A DNA stretch of 36,295 nucleotides from Sedimentisphaerales bacterium (GCA_016932095.1 JAFGDN010000043.1:1-36295), one strand, 5' to 3'; numbered from the stretch's first letter, positions 1-8,750 are shown. The notes: generated by a model not told the origin, from the letters alone. Translations and numbers: made by a program.

Positions 1-45
1 ATTATGGTGAATGGGTGATAAATAAATGAGAGGAGAGGTTTGAAG

Positions 46-640
46 ATGTCATCATGCCTCACAATACCAATTCCCGACATCCTCGACAAATTCTGCGTCT
101 GGCCGCTGCTCGAATATCGCCGGCTGCAATTCGGCTGTCCATTCCGAAAAATCCCCCTCGGCGATGGCCTCTTCACAATCGTTGACCCCGACGTCTATTA
201 TCGGCTGAACAAATTCCAATGGTCTATCAGTGCAAAAGATGGCCTGATATATGCCGTCCGTTACGCCCTGACAAAATCGGGAAAAACCACAATAATCGGA
301 ATGCACCGCGAAATTATGAACGCCCCCAAAGGCCTCCTCGTTGACCATCAAAACAATAACACCCTCGACAATCTCACGCGAAACCTGCGCCTCGCAACCC
401 ATTGCGAAAACGCCTGCAACAGGCGAAAAACACGTTCAAAAACCTCGTCTCGATACAAAGGTGTTTACTTTTTGAAGCATTCGGGAAAATGGGCTGCACA
501 AATCTTTTATCAGGGCAGGTCAATCTGGCTTGGCCTTTTCGACACCGAAATTGAGGCCGCACGTGCTTACGACCGTGCCGCTCGTCAATATCATGGCCAA
601 TTCGCCAATCTGAACTTCCAGGTAAATCGAGGCGATAAAA
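46..640 (+). other. HNH-AP2 homing-endonuclease-like segment
   Basis: This is the N-terminal module of the long ORF. An HNH core is visible: HRE near residue 89, the DHQNNNTLDN stretch from D102-H103, then an Asn/Cys-rich stretch. An AP2-type DNA-binding domain follows (about 136-192, with YKGVYF, WLGLFDTEIEAARAYD and FANLNF). Free-standing proteins with this architecture are common selfish endonucleases and normally end soon after the final NLNF. Here no stop follows and the frame runs on into GH57. Whether it makes an active endonuclease is unknown. The domain call is firm; the idea of an invading gene is inference. Confidence 0.75.
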
Positions 641-3534
641 TAAACGCGTCAACGAGGCGGCGAAAACACTTTACGCCTCTTTGCGTATCCATTATAATCA
701 TCTCGGCGTTGACGGCGATAATCAGTTTCGCCGGTATTTTGTATGCTCCCTCGCCGAGGCCGGACTCGACTTTAATAGTAAAGGCAGGGTCGAAAATGCC
801 GTTAGTAACGTTTTACTTTCAGCTCCACCAGCCCCTCCGCCTCCATCTCAGCCAGGATAAATTTTTATGGGACCAAATGAACAAAGAGGTATTCGAAAAG
901 GTCTCGCAAAAATGCTATCTGCCGGCCACGAGATTGTTTACAGAACTTATTGCGAAAAATACCGGCTTCAAAATTACGCTCAGCATGTCCGGCACGTTCC
1001 TTGAACAGGCCACTATGTATAAGCCCGACGTAATCAAACGGCTGCAGGAACTTTTGGCCGTCGGGAAAAAAGCAAACCAGGTCGAATTCCTCGAAGAAAC
1101 GTATTACCACTCCCTTGCCGGCCTCTTTGGCGACCCTAACAGGCAGGAATTCCGTGACCAGGTCTCGCTGCATCAGGCCAAAATCGAGGAGCTTTTCGGC
1201 ATTAAACCGACCTCGTTTCGCAACACCGAGCTTATGTTCAATAATGAAATCGCCGACGTCGTCGCGGATATGGGATTCAAGTCGATTCTCTGCGAGAAAA
1301 GGAACGATATGTTCGGCCTTAAAAACGGAAAGCTCGTCTCGCCCAACGCCGTCTTTCGCGCAAAGGGAAATAATCTGATTGTCATTCCCAGAAACAGGGA
1401 GCTTTCAGACGACGTCGCGTTTAGATTCCCCCATACGCCGGTATCCGCGGAACATTACGCCTGGAGCATTGCCCAGATTGACGGCGAGGCGGCGCTGCTC
1501 GGCTACGATTTCGAACATCTCGGCGAGCATATCTGGGAAGACAAAGGTATTTTTGAATTCTGGCAAAAACTGCCCGTCGAAATGGCAAAACACAACAGCA
1601 TAAAAATGGCCAATCCCACCGAAATCGCCGAATTGTTCAAAGACGCCGAATGCCCAACAGCCGACATTCACGGTCTATCGACCTCATCCTGGGCCGACGC
1701 CACCCGCGACACCTTCGGCTGGCTGGGTAACAGAACCCAGCAGGAGCTTTTTGCCCGCATCCAGAACCTCGAAACCAGGGTCCGCAAAGCCGGCGGCGAA
1801 ATCCTCACGAAATGGCGTATTTTGACCACCTCAGACCACCTGTATTTTCTCCACGAAAGTTCCGGCTCAGACCACGCGGTGCACTCCTACTTCAGCCCTT
1901 ACGGCTCAATCGGCGAAACGGTCAGAACACTCACCGACAAAATCTGGTCGCTCGAAAACTCGGTGGAAACCTACTTTCACATCCTCAAAAAAACGGGCAG
2001 AGTGCCCGTTATCATAATCAGCCCCGAAACAGACCGGCTTCCAACCGAGGGAATGGGCGATTTCGCAAAATACGTGTCCGGTAAATCAGGCGGGATGGGC
2101 GAGGTGGTGGCTGCACTGTGCCGGGGCCTGGCCAAGAAGGACGTTTTGACCTATATCATAACGCTGAATCTCGAACGCAAATTTGTGGAATCATCAGGCA
2201 TCAGCCGGCACGATTACATCCAGAATTTATACCATTTGCCGCGAGATAAAATCAAAACGGTCGATTCCTCGCTTTTCGAGGATTATTCAAGCGCCTATGA
2301 CGGCGACCCGCGGGCCACGGCCGTTGAATTTCAAAGGCAGATTAAGCGATTCCTCATAGGGGATATAATCTCCAAACACGAAGGCAAGGGGATAATTCAC
2401 AGCCACGACTGGATGAGCGGCGGCATCATAACGGCCTTCGCAAAACTGATAAAAATACCCCTCCTGCACACGCTGCATAACAGTCATACGGGCCATATCC
2501 CATTAGATTACTATCAGGGCGTCAACCTGGGCGAGCTTTGGAACAACCTTTATTTCTCAAACGAATACGGCAGGGTCTGCGTTGACTGTCAGGCGACGGC
2601 GATTAAAAACGCGACGCTTGTCAATTACGTCGGAACAAGATTCCTCGAAGAAACGATACAGGATTATTTCATAGACAGATACTTCATACCGCCCAGCGTC
2701 CGGCAGGAAACGAAGGCAAAATACCGGTACGGCAGCGTTTTGGCGATACCCAACGGCATATCGCCTGGGATGTATCCTGAAAACCAGGTTGAAAATCCCA
2801 ATCTGGATGAGCCGGGATTAGCGAAAAAATACGGCGTAAATGATGACGTAATCGAAGCGAAAAGGCAGAATTTAATCAAATTCCAGCATAAAACCGGCCT
2901 GAAAGTCAACCCTGAAGCAATTTTGTTATACTGGCCATCGCGATTAGACAGGATGCAAAAGGGAATCGAATTGCTCGAAGATATCGCCTTGAGGTTCGTT
3001 ATCGAGCATCCCGACGTTCAAATCGCGGTTGTGGGAAATCCCGTCGGGTCGGACAGGACCGACGCGGAGATTTTAGGGAGAATCGCGTGCATATCGGGCG
3101 GGAAAATCGCATATTTGCCATTTAACGACGATTTGAGCATATTGGGCTACGCCGCGGCCAGCGACGTTTTCGGGGCTTCATTGTATGAGCCGTTCGGACA
3201 GATTGATTTGATTGGTAATCTTTTCGGCGCGACCGCGACCAACAGGGACACAGGCGGCTTTCACGATAAAATCAAGCCGCTGCAACTGAAAAAATCAGGT
3301 GCGGCAGAGGATACGGGAAACGGCGTGCTCTTCATAAATTACGACGCAGGGGGGCTATGGTATGGACTCGATACGGCAGTCAAAAACCACAGGTATTTCA
3401 GAAAAAATCCCGCTGAATGGGACAAGCAAGCAAAAAGAATTATGAAAGAGGCAAGGCAAAACTGGGGCTTCGACAATATGATAGCCGAATACCTCTCGGC
3501 GTATCAGAAGGTGCTGGGGTACCCGCTGATTTGA
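46..3534 (+). CDS. HNH-AP2 module joined in frame to GH57 / glycogen synthase-like (GT5) protein
   Basis: The 1,162-residue ORF has three parts (numbering from the TTG at 40). Residues about 35-195 are an HNH-AP2 endonuclease-like module. Residues 253-660 are glycoside hydrolase family 57: HQP near 263-265, a TEL motif whose E397 fits the GH57 nucleophile, and D490 in a YDFEHLGEH motif. Residues 660-1164 are a GT5 glycogen/starch synthase-like GT-B domain, with KSGGMGE at 682 for the nucleotide sugar, a HSHDW motif, and YEPFG at 1049-1053. The enzymatic part should act on cytoplasmic alpha-glucan. I prefer the ATG at 46 over the TTG at 40 because a GAGGAGAGG ribosome site lies 8 bases upstream. 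The enzyme may truly begin at the in-frame ATG at 796 (MPLVTFYFQ), since GH57 proteins usually begin this way. That would make the upstream part a separate gene whose stop has been lost. Confidence 0.8.
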   Translation: MSSCLTIPIPDILDKFCVWPLLEYRRLQFGCPFRKIPLGDGLFTIVDPDVYYRLNKFQWSISAKDGLIYAVRYALTKSGKTTIIGMHREIMNAPKGLLVDHQNNNTLDNLTRNLRLATHCENACNRRKTRSKTSSRYKGVYFLKHSGKWAAQIFYQGRSIWLGLFDTEIEAARAYDRAARQYHGQFANLNFQVNRGDKINASTRRRKHFTPLCVSIIIISALTAIISFAGILYAPSPRPDSTLIVKAGSKMPLVTFYFQLHQPLRLHLSQDKFLWDQMNKEVFEKVSQKCYLPATRLFTELIAKNTGFKITLSMSGTFLEQATMYKPDVIKRLQELLAVGKKANQVEFLEETYYHSLAGLFGDPNRQEFRDQVSLHQAKIEELFGIKPTSFRNTELMFNNEIADVVADMGFKSILCEKRNDMFGLKNGKLVSPNAVFRAKGNNLIVIPRNRELSDDVAFRFPHTPVSAEHYAWSIAQIDGEAALLGYDFEHLGEHIWEDKGIFEFWQKLPVEMAKHNSIKMANPTEIAELFKDAECPTADIHGLSTSSWADATRDTFGWLGNRTQQELFARIQNLETRVRKAGGEILTKWRILTTSDHLYFLHESSGSDHAVHSYFSPYGSIGETVRTLTDKIWSLENSVETYFHILKKTGRVPVIIISPETDRLPTEGMGDFAKYVSGKSGGMGEVVAALCRGLAKKDVLTYIITLNLERKFVESSGISRHDYIQNLYHLPRDKIKTVDSSLFEDYSSAYDGDPRATAVEFQRQIKRFLIGDIISKHEGKGIIHSHDWMSGGIITAFAKLIKIPLLHTLHNSHTGHIPLDYYQGVNLGELWNNLYFSNEYGRVCVDCQATAIKNATLVNYVGTRFLEETIQDYFIDRYFIPPSVRQETKAKYRYGSVLAIPNGISPGMYPENQVENPNLDEPGLAKKYGVNDDVIEAKRQNLIKFQHKTGLKVNPEAILLYWPSRLDRMQKGIELLEDIALRFVIEHPDVQIAVVGNPVGSDRTDAEILGRIACISGGKIAYLPFNDDLSILGYAAASDVFGASLYEPFGQIDLIGNLFGATATNRDTGGFHDKIKPLQLKKSGAAEDTGNGVLFINYDAGGLWYGLDTAVKNHRYFRKNPAEWDKQAKRIMKEARQNWGFDNMIAEYLSAYQKVLGYPLI

Positions 3535-4029
3535 CAGGTTGCGTTAAACGATTGCGCGACTTCGCACAGGGGGCTACGCCGGTGCAGGCGGAGGACAGAG
3601 AGCATAATACAGAATGAAGAATTAAGAGAAAAGAGGCGCTTCGTTTGTAAATCACGACTCGGCCAATGAAAGCGAAACCTGTTCAGTTTTTAGCAAAAAA
3701 GGGCTGGTTTGCAAGGTTTTGCACGGAAATTTGCGTTTTTTACGGAAAATGAGCTGTTTTTCACTATTTTTTTCGGTTTTTGCTGATTTTTAACGCCTTT
3801 TTGACAAGCAGAACTGGAAAAGCCTCATTTTTAAGCGAAAAACGGCACTTGACACTACTTGACATTACCTTTTGATGATGACAGCTAACGGCAAGTTGCG
3901 TTTTTACGCTAAAAAGGTTCTTTGGCATAGTTACTGGTACTTACAGCTACTTTTGTTTTCCAACATCTCGACGGCCTGATACCGCTTATAGAGGCCCATA
4001 GCACACTGGAAAGCACGCGTGCGCAAGCA
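3535..4029. other. Gap of about 500 bases: purine-rich repeat, T-rich tract, no convincing gene
   Basis: No gene is supported here. From about 3590 to 3635 there is a purine-rich stretch with ACAGA/GAA units, like those at 9545-9585 and 15825-15915. From 3690 to 3800 the plus strand has many runs of four to seven T. Around 3850-3868 there is a short direct repeat (ACTTGACACTACTTGACAT). On the minus strand, about 3933-4001, a 22-codon frame encodes MGLYKRYQAVEMLENKSSCK and two more residues. It may be the tail of a decayed gene. The sequence GCACGCGTGC at 4013-4022 is a perfect 10-base palindrome. Confidence 0.4.
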
Positions 4030-4245
4030 CTAAGCCCTGCCAATTGACTTTAGATAAGATTTCGACTTGCAGATGCCCAGCCGGTAAGCTTTCCGTTTTA
4101 CAGCATAAAAGGGACGACCAAGCTTCTGTGCAATTTTGTTACAAGAGATGTCTGGAAATTGACGTTCAAGCAATGATATTTCTGCGGCAGACCAAGACCC
4201 TCGTTTCAGCTTTTTATTTTTTTGTGTTTTCCTTTTCTTTGCCAT
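4030..4245 (-). CDS. Small Myb/SANT-like helix-turn-helix DNA-binding protein
   Basis: The product has 71 residues. It has a Lys/Arg-rich N-terminus (MAKKRKTQKNKKLKRG) followed by a trihelical Myb/SANT-like domain: W-S-A-A-E with a helix ending LLERQFP, a helix CNKIAQKLG, and a recognition helix ending AVKRKAYRLG. The pattern (conserved Trp, I-A-x-x-L-G-R, V-x-x-K-A) is typical of small bacterial SANT-like proteins that bind DNA. The start is supported by AAGGGG about nine bases upstream. The gene stands alone beside the EVE-nuclease unit, and its target is unknown. Its small size keeps the call moderate. Confidence 0.6.
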   Translation of the reverse strand: MAKKRKTQKNKKLKRGSWSAAEISLLERQFPDISCNKIAQKLGRPFYAVKRKAYRLGICKSKSYLKSIGRA

Positions 4246-4474
4246 TTGCGTCCCCTTTCACAAAAATTTTATGGCAACCAGTTCCTGAACGAAACTTATA
4301 TCCCTAACAAGGGACAGTTTACGACTCCAAATTTACGATGTCAAGGGTTTGAATGTTCAATAATATAAGGCAATTCATATTATCGAAGCATAGGATATTA
4401 TGTTTTTTGCGAATAATGACGGCTTGATTCTAAAGTATAAGCTCGGCCTGGGCAAAAATAAAGATTGCTTTCAA

Positions 4475-5362
4475 TTAGAGAAGTCCCACTTTCTTTTCAA
4501 TATCTACCCACGTTTTTTTCTGTGTGTAGAGTTCGCTGACCACTTCTGAAGTCAGAATTTTAACCTTATCTTGAATCTCATGGAAAGTCCCGGCAAGGAG
4601 AGGGGCAACTTTGTCCATTTCTTTGTCTGCCACAACAAGAAAAATGTTGCTATTCCAAAGGTCAAAGGCATGTTTTAATTTGCCCAAAGCATGATACAAA
4701 TCGCCGCCAATCTGAATCTCAAAAGCGTAGGTTGGTGAGCTACGTTCCACGCGTCTCCAGACCACATCTAACCGCTCGTTCTCCATAGGATATTCTTTCT
4801 CGGAAATCAAGCGGTTCATTCTACCAATCTGAAAAATCATCTCTTGTATTTGGCTATGGTCAGGCGGATGCAGTTGCTCTTTTCTGCTTTCAGTTGCGAT
4901 GACGTTTAATGTGGGTTGTGTTAGCGAGATGGGGTGGTTAAATTCTCGTTCAAACGCACTATATAATTTTTCAACAGTGCGAGCTTGCAGCAGATTTATT
5001 CCTCTGCGCATTTCTTGGATAGAAAGGCCTGGTGATATTTTTCTTTTTCTCCAATCGCTATCTGGGAGCAAGTAATCAACAGAAAATTCAAAGCGGAGCG
5101 GATACAATACTTGCTTTATAGCTATCTCATCGGGCCAAAGAGGCTTGTCTTGAATAAACTTTGTTTGAATTATCCCCACTCCTACTATTCCCTTTATATT
5201 GCCAGTAACGTGGAAAAAGATAGGATTGCCTTTGTCCAACGCTTTCCATTCCGGGTAGAGAACTTCCTTCGCGCCCCAGATACATCCCTGCTCGAATGCT
5301 GTTTTCCAGCTTTGCTCAGGTCCTAAAATTATCCAGTGGGGGTTTGAAATGTTGAAATCCAT
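4475..5362 (-). CDS. EVE/PUA-like domain fused to PD-(D/E)xK-type nuclease-like domain
   Basis: The product has 295 residues. Residues 1-100 look like an EVE domain of the PUA superfamily: W10 near the start, W20, a G-x-x-W-G turn at 26-30, the strand GNPIFFHVTG (45-54), the strand GIVGVGII (58-65), and the LYPLRFEF strand. EVE domains bind modified bases and are often fused to restriction enzymes. Residues about 165-295 resemble a PD-(D/E)xK nuclease: D199 in ERLDVVW, then E215-I-Q217 in FEIQIGG, then the helix HALGKLKHAFDLW carrying Lys. Gln in place of the usual Lys occurs in some families. The start codon shares one base with the stop of the upstream Cys-rich gene, so the two are probably translationally coupled. 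A role in modification-dependent restriction or RNA/DNA quality control is inference. Confidence 0.65.
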   Translation of the reverse strand: MDFNISNPHWIILGPEQSWKTAFEQGCIWGAKEVLYPEWKALDKGNPIFFHVTGNIKGIVGVGIIQTKFIQDKPLWPDEIAIKQVLYPLRFEFSVDYLLPDSDWRKRKISPGLSIQEMRRGINLLQARTVEKLYSAFEREFNHPISLTQPTLNVIATESRKEQLHPPDHSQIQEMIFQIGRMNRLISEKEYPMENERLDVVWRRVERSSPTYAFEIQIGGDLYHALGKLKHAFDLWNSNIFLVVADKEMDKVAPLLAGTFHEIQDKVKILTSEVVSELYTQKKTWVDIEKKVGLL

Positions 5363-5553
5363 TATATTTTCCCAGCCAACCAGTTCCTCTCATGTTTTTT
5401 GCAAAGATGAAGATTATCGTCTAAGATTGGTCCAAAATCACAACCGTTGAACTTTACATCCCTTTTATAATCATCGTCTTTCGTTATAATAAATCTTTCC
5501 CATACTTTCTGAAGATTAACGACTGCTCTCTTATTACAATAATCGCATTTCAT
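5362..5553 (-). CDS. Small Cys-rich (zinc-binding-like) protein upstream of the EVE-nuclease gene
   Basis: The product has 63 residues when started at the ATG 5551-5553 (MKCDYCNKRAV). A longer in-frame version could start at a TTG at 5610. The ATG has AAGGGGA upstream, although spaced rather far. The N-terminal C-x-x-C and a C-terminal CDFG / LHLCKKHE stretch give three to four Cys plus His that could hold a zinc ion. The gene ends with TAATG overlapping the next start by one base, so it is in operon with the EVE-nuclease protein. It could be a nucleic-acid-binding partner. I do not recognise a named family. Confidence 0.55.
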   Translation of the reverse strand: MKCDYCNKRAVVNLQKVWERFIITKDDDYKRDVKFNGCDFGPILDDNLHLCKKHERNWLAGKI

Positions 5554-5678
5554 ATTTGGAAACTTTCCCCTTAATGTTATCAATTTCCATTTATCGCATT
5601 TTAACGTCAAGGAGCGAACATAGCAAGATTATGATTGGTGCGGGGTGGTGCGGGGGGGTGCTTGTTCTTAAAAAAGCG

Positions 5679-6305
5679 TTAGAACAGTGCAACTGCGCCG
5701 TTATAAAGGAAACGCAATCCGAAAAGCAGCATCGCCGCGGCGCATACCCGCAGGACAATTTCCTGAAGTTTCGGGCCTAAAACGGCCGTCCCGTGGAAAC
5801 TCGCCATCGACAATAGCGACACCCAGAACAAATCGACGAGCCAGTGGACGACGGCAAACAGCACAAAGGCGTAAATCCCAAAACCAGTCGCTTCAACGGC
5901 CAGCCCCAGCCCGATGGTCGCCCACCAGAGGAGAAAATAGGGATTCGAAGCAGTCAGGACAACCCCGGCGAGGACGGGCCTGTCCTCTCGTGCCTGCTTC
6001 CGGACGTTGGTCTGTTTGCCGGCGCTGTTGAACATACCGTAAGCCATATATAGCAGGATAAAACCGCCCGCTATGAGAATAGTGATTTTAACCGCTGCCT
6101 TCTGAAGTACCGAGCCCAGGCCGATGGTTACGAAAATCATCAAGGGAAATTCTATAATAGCGTGGCCGACGGCTAAAAGCGCGCCGGCCCAGCGGTTACG
6201 GACGCCCATAGCGACAGCAGACGCCGTTACAGGCCCCGGCTGGAGCGCACCGGAAAAGGAAATAACAAAAACCTGAACCAGAAAAAGCACGAGAGCCACA
6301 GGCAA
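5679..6305 (-). CDS. LysE/RhtB-type amino-acid exporter family membrane protein
   Basis: The product has 208 residues, the usual LysE length, with about six membrane helices. The N-terminal helix has the family pattern SGALQPGPVTASAVAMG (positions 18-34), and the next helix begins GALLAVGHAIIE. A central SNPYFLLWWATIG motif matches the conserved N-P-x-x-x-x-W of LysE exporters. Such proteins export amino acids or related small molecules across the inner membrane. The start is a TTG, and no good ribosome site is visible. The gene follows the broken natB by 17 bases on the same strand, so it is probably in the yjbQ-natA-natB transcription unit. The substrate cannot be told from sequence. Confidence 0.8.
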   Translation of the reverse strand: MPVALVLFLVQVFVISFSGALQPGPVTASAVAMGVRNRWAGALLAVGHAIIEFPLMIFVTIGLGSVLQKAAVKITILIAGGFILLYMAYGMFNSAGKQTNVRKQAREDRPVLAGVVLTASNPYFLLWWATIGLGLAVEATGFGIYAFVLFAVVHWLVDLFWVSLLSMASFHGTAVLGPKLQEIVLRVCAAAMLLFGLRFLYNGAVALF

Positions 6306-6322
6306 CTATCCCCAAATTATTC

Positions 6323-7531
6323 TTATTCCCGAAACAGCACAACTTCTCGTCCGAACCACCAGGTCGTAAAAGCCAGTAAAATCCCTGCGATTAAAAAAGT
6401 CGAGCCGAGAATGCCCGCCAGGACGAGATAATCCATCGTTCCTTTGAGCAGCTCTTTAATCGCCAGCGATATGTTCATAATCGGCACCATAGCGGTCATC
6501 CAGTTTAATTCGATTCCGGGCTGCATCGCGATTATAGCAGGTATGATTATGAGCAGGTTCAGAGGGCCGCAGTAAGCGCCTGCCTCCCGGTAGCTCCTCG
6601 CGTAAATTGACAGACACAATAAAAGGGAGGCAAAGATTGCCGCCGTCGGAATAAGCATCGCGCCGACCAGCACAAAATCGATAACGTTGATTGATTGAAC
6701 GACCTCCTGCATAGCCCCGGTTACCTCTTTTCCTTTCGTTGCCAGTATCAGCCCGATACTCGTAAGGCAAAGAAGCGCCGCCGTTATACCGGTTGTAAAA
6801 AGGACGAGGAATTTACCCACCACAATCCGGCTTCGCGGCACCGGCGCAAGCAACAGCGTTTCGAGCGTTCCCCGCTCCTTTTCGCCTGCGCCGATATCGA
6901 GGGCGGCGTACATCGCGCCCATAAATGAAAAAATTATGAAGATATAAGGCAGCACCCCGCCGAGCCGTTCGCCTAAAAACTCCCTCATATTGGCGGTTCC
7001 GTGCTCTTCGATAGTAATAGGATTCAGCAGATTTTCCCGCGTCTGCCGGCTGTTTAGTCCAAGGTTTGTCAATCGTTTGGTGCGCCATTGTTCACTCATT
7101 GTGCGGATTACCCTGGCGGCCCTCGAATTAGCCATACTCGCGACGGCGGCGTTGTTGTAATAAAGCTGAATCGTAACCTAGTTTGAGTCATCGAGCCGGC
7201 TTTTAGCCGAATCCGGGATGATAATCGCGAACTTGATTTGTTCCGACGCAATCGCTGAATTGACGTCGTTGGGGGATGATATAACGATTTTTTCAAAGCC
7301 CTGTTCATTTTCAAATGCCTTGTCCAGCTCCGGCAGATACTCCTGGCCGAATATGGCGTATTTCAGCGTCTCGGTTCGCGCCTTTTTCTGTATATGCATC
7401 GTAAACCCAATCAGCAGGTTCATCAGCATCGGCACTATTATAGTCGGCACGAGGAACATAAAAATCAGCGTTCTGCGGTCTCGCAAAACCTCTTTCAACT
7501 CTTTAAGAAATACGATAAACACATTACGCAT
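6323..7531 (-). pseudogene. natB: ABC-2 type transporter permease (NatB-like) interrupted by one in-frame TAG
   Basis: Two pieces lie in the same frame. Codons from 7531 to 7181 encode an N-terminal helix (VFLKELKEVLRDRRTLIFM) and the start of the periplasmic loop, ending RLDDSN. A TAG follows at 7178-7180. The frame continues at once with VTIQLYYNN, which fits the family loop, and runs through five to six membrane helices to 6323. The whole would be about 402 residues, the normal NatB length. The gene overlaps the natA end by eight bases. One base change explains the break. It could be a true nonsense mutation, a consensus error, or rarely suppressed readthrough. TAG serves as an ordinary stop elsewhere here, so recoding is unlikely. 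Confidence 0.85.
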
Positions 7532-8315
7532 TTTGTTTGTTCTCCGAGCCGACGAGCGTCAGAAAGGCCTTGTCTAAGTGCGTTTGTCCCGTTTGTGTGA
7601 GCATTTGTTTCGGCGTTCCCGTAAAGCACAGCCGGCCTCGCCTAAGCATCGCGATGTTATCGCACAGCCGTTCGACCTCGTGCATATGGTGCGTGCAGAA
7701 AAGCACCGTTTTATATTTTTGTTTGCAGGACTCGATAAATTGCAATATGGCCTCCGCCGCCACAACGTCGAGGCCGGTTGTGGGTTCGTCGAACATCACG
7801 ATTTGCGGGTCGTGGACGAGCGTGCGGGCAATCGAGACCTTCTGCTTCATACCCGATGAAAGCGTGTCATTTCGCTTGTCGATGAAATCCTTCATACTAA
7901 GCAATTCAATCAGCTCATCGACCCTGCTTTTAAGCGTGTGTCTTTCGATTCCGTGAAGCTCTCCGAAATACTCAATCATTTCCCGCCCCGTCAGTCGTCC
8001 GTAAAGACCGGTGTTGTCAGATAAAAATCCTATTCTCCTTCGGACTTCGAGGGGATTTTGAAGGATGTCAACGCCGTCGAAAACGGCCGTTCCCGTTGTG
8101 GGTTTGAGAGCCGTTGATAAAATTCTTAAAAGCGTGGTCTTACCAGCGCCGTTAGGTCCGAGCAAGCCCAGTATCATTCCCTTCTCTGCGAAAAACGTAA
8201 CATCCGTCAGGGCATTTACTATCGAGCCGGTTATCGCCGGCTCCGCCTCGAACTTTCCCTTTCTTTTTTTGCCCCTGCGTTTGAAGGATTTGCTTATCGC
8301 TTTGAGTTCTATCAT
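7524..8315 (-). CDS. natA: ABC transporter ATP-binding protein, NatA-like
   Basis: The product has 263 residues. Walker A is GPNGAGKTT, the ABC signature is LSSGMKQK, Walker B is IVMFDEPTTGLD, and the switch His lies in FCTHHMHEVE. An unusual Lys/Arg-rich insert (about residues 10-22, KRRGKKRKGK) sits before the first strand. The subunit should power the partner NatB permease, which overlaps its end by eight bases. NatAB-type systems export sodium or drugs. The substrate here is unknown. If natB is truly dead this protein has no partner in the window. Confidence 0.92.
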   Translation of the reverse strand: MIELKAISKSFKRRGKKRKGKFEAEPAITGSIVNALTDVTFFAEKGMILGLLGPNGAGKTTLLRILSTALKPTTGTAVFDGVDILQNPLEVRRRIGFLSDNTGLYGRLTGREMIEYFGELHGIERHTLKSRVDELIELLSMKDFIDKRNDTLSSGMKQKVSIARTLVHDPQIVMFDEPTTGLDVVAAEAILQFIESCKQKYKTVLFCTHHMHEVERLCDNIAMLRRGRLCFTGTPKQMLTQTGQTHLDKAFLTLVGSENKQNA

Positions 8316-8333
8316 ACTTTTTTTGACGAGCAG

Positions 8334-8750
8334 TTATTCCCCTATTATTTTGACAAGGACGCGTTTTTTTCGTTTTCCATCGAATTCGCCGTAGAAAATT
8401 TGCTCCCAGGGGCCGAAGTCGAGCCGTCCATTTGTTACAGCTACAACGACTTCCCGGCCCATAATCGTGCGTTTGAGGTGTGCGTCGGCATTGTCTTCGC
8501 CGTTATTATGATTATATTGCGAATACGGTTTTTCAGGTGCTAATTTCTCTAACCAGGTCTCGAAATCACGATGAAGGCCGGGTTCGTTGTCGTTGATAAA
8601 GATGCTTGCGGTGATGTGCATCGCGTTTACAAGACAAAACCCTTCTTTGACGCCGGATTCAGCCAAGACACTCTCAACCTGGGACGTTATATTGATAAAG
8701 TCCCTGCGATGCGGGGTGTTGAACCAAAGCTCTTTTCTATAAGTTTTCAT
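8334..8750 (-). CDS. yjbQ: YjbQ family protein (UPF0047)
   Basis: The product has 138 residues, the standard YjbQ length. Family landmarks are [15 protein letters not shown] (about 43-57), the [12 protein letters not shown] stretch with the conserved His, [16 protein letters not shown], and the C-terminal [11 protein letters not shown]. Homologues form compact trimers and have been reported to have weak thiamine-phosphate synthase activity; the physiological role is uncertain. The gene begins the minus-strand run leading into natA with an 18-base gap, so cotranscription is likely. Confidence 0.9.
   Translation of the reverse strand: MKTYRKELWFNTPHRRDFINITSQVESVLAESGVKEGFCLVNAMHITASIFINDNEPGLHRDFETWLEKLAPEKPYSQYNHNNGEDNADAHLKRTIMGREVVVAVTNGRLDFGPWEQIFYGEFDGKRKKRVLVKIIGE

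Noticed and set aside
7178-7180. TAG read as a sense codon (genome-wide recoding)
   Set aside because: Several clearly complete genes here end in TAG (nadA, metY, nifU, cysK), so TAG works as a stop.
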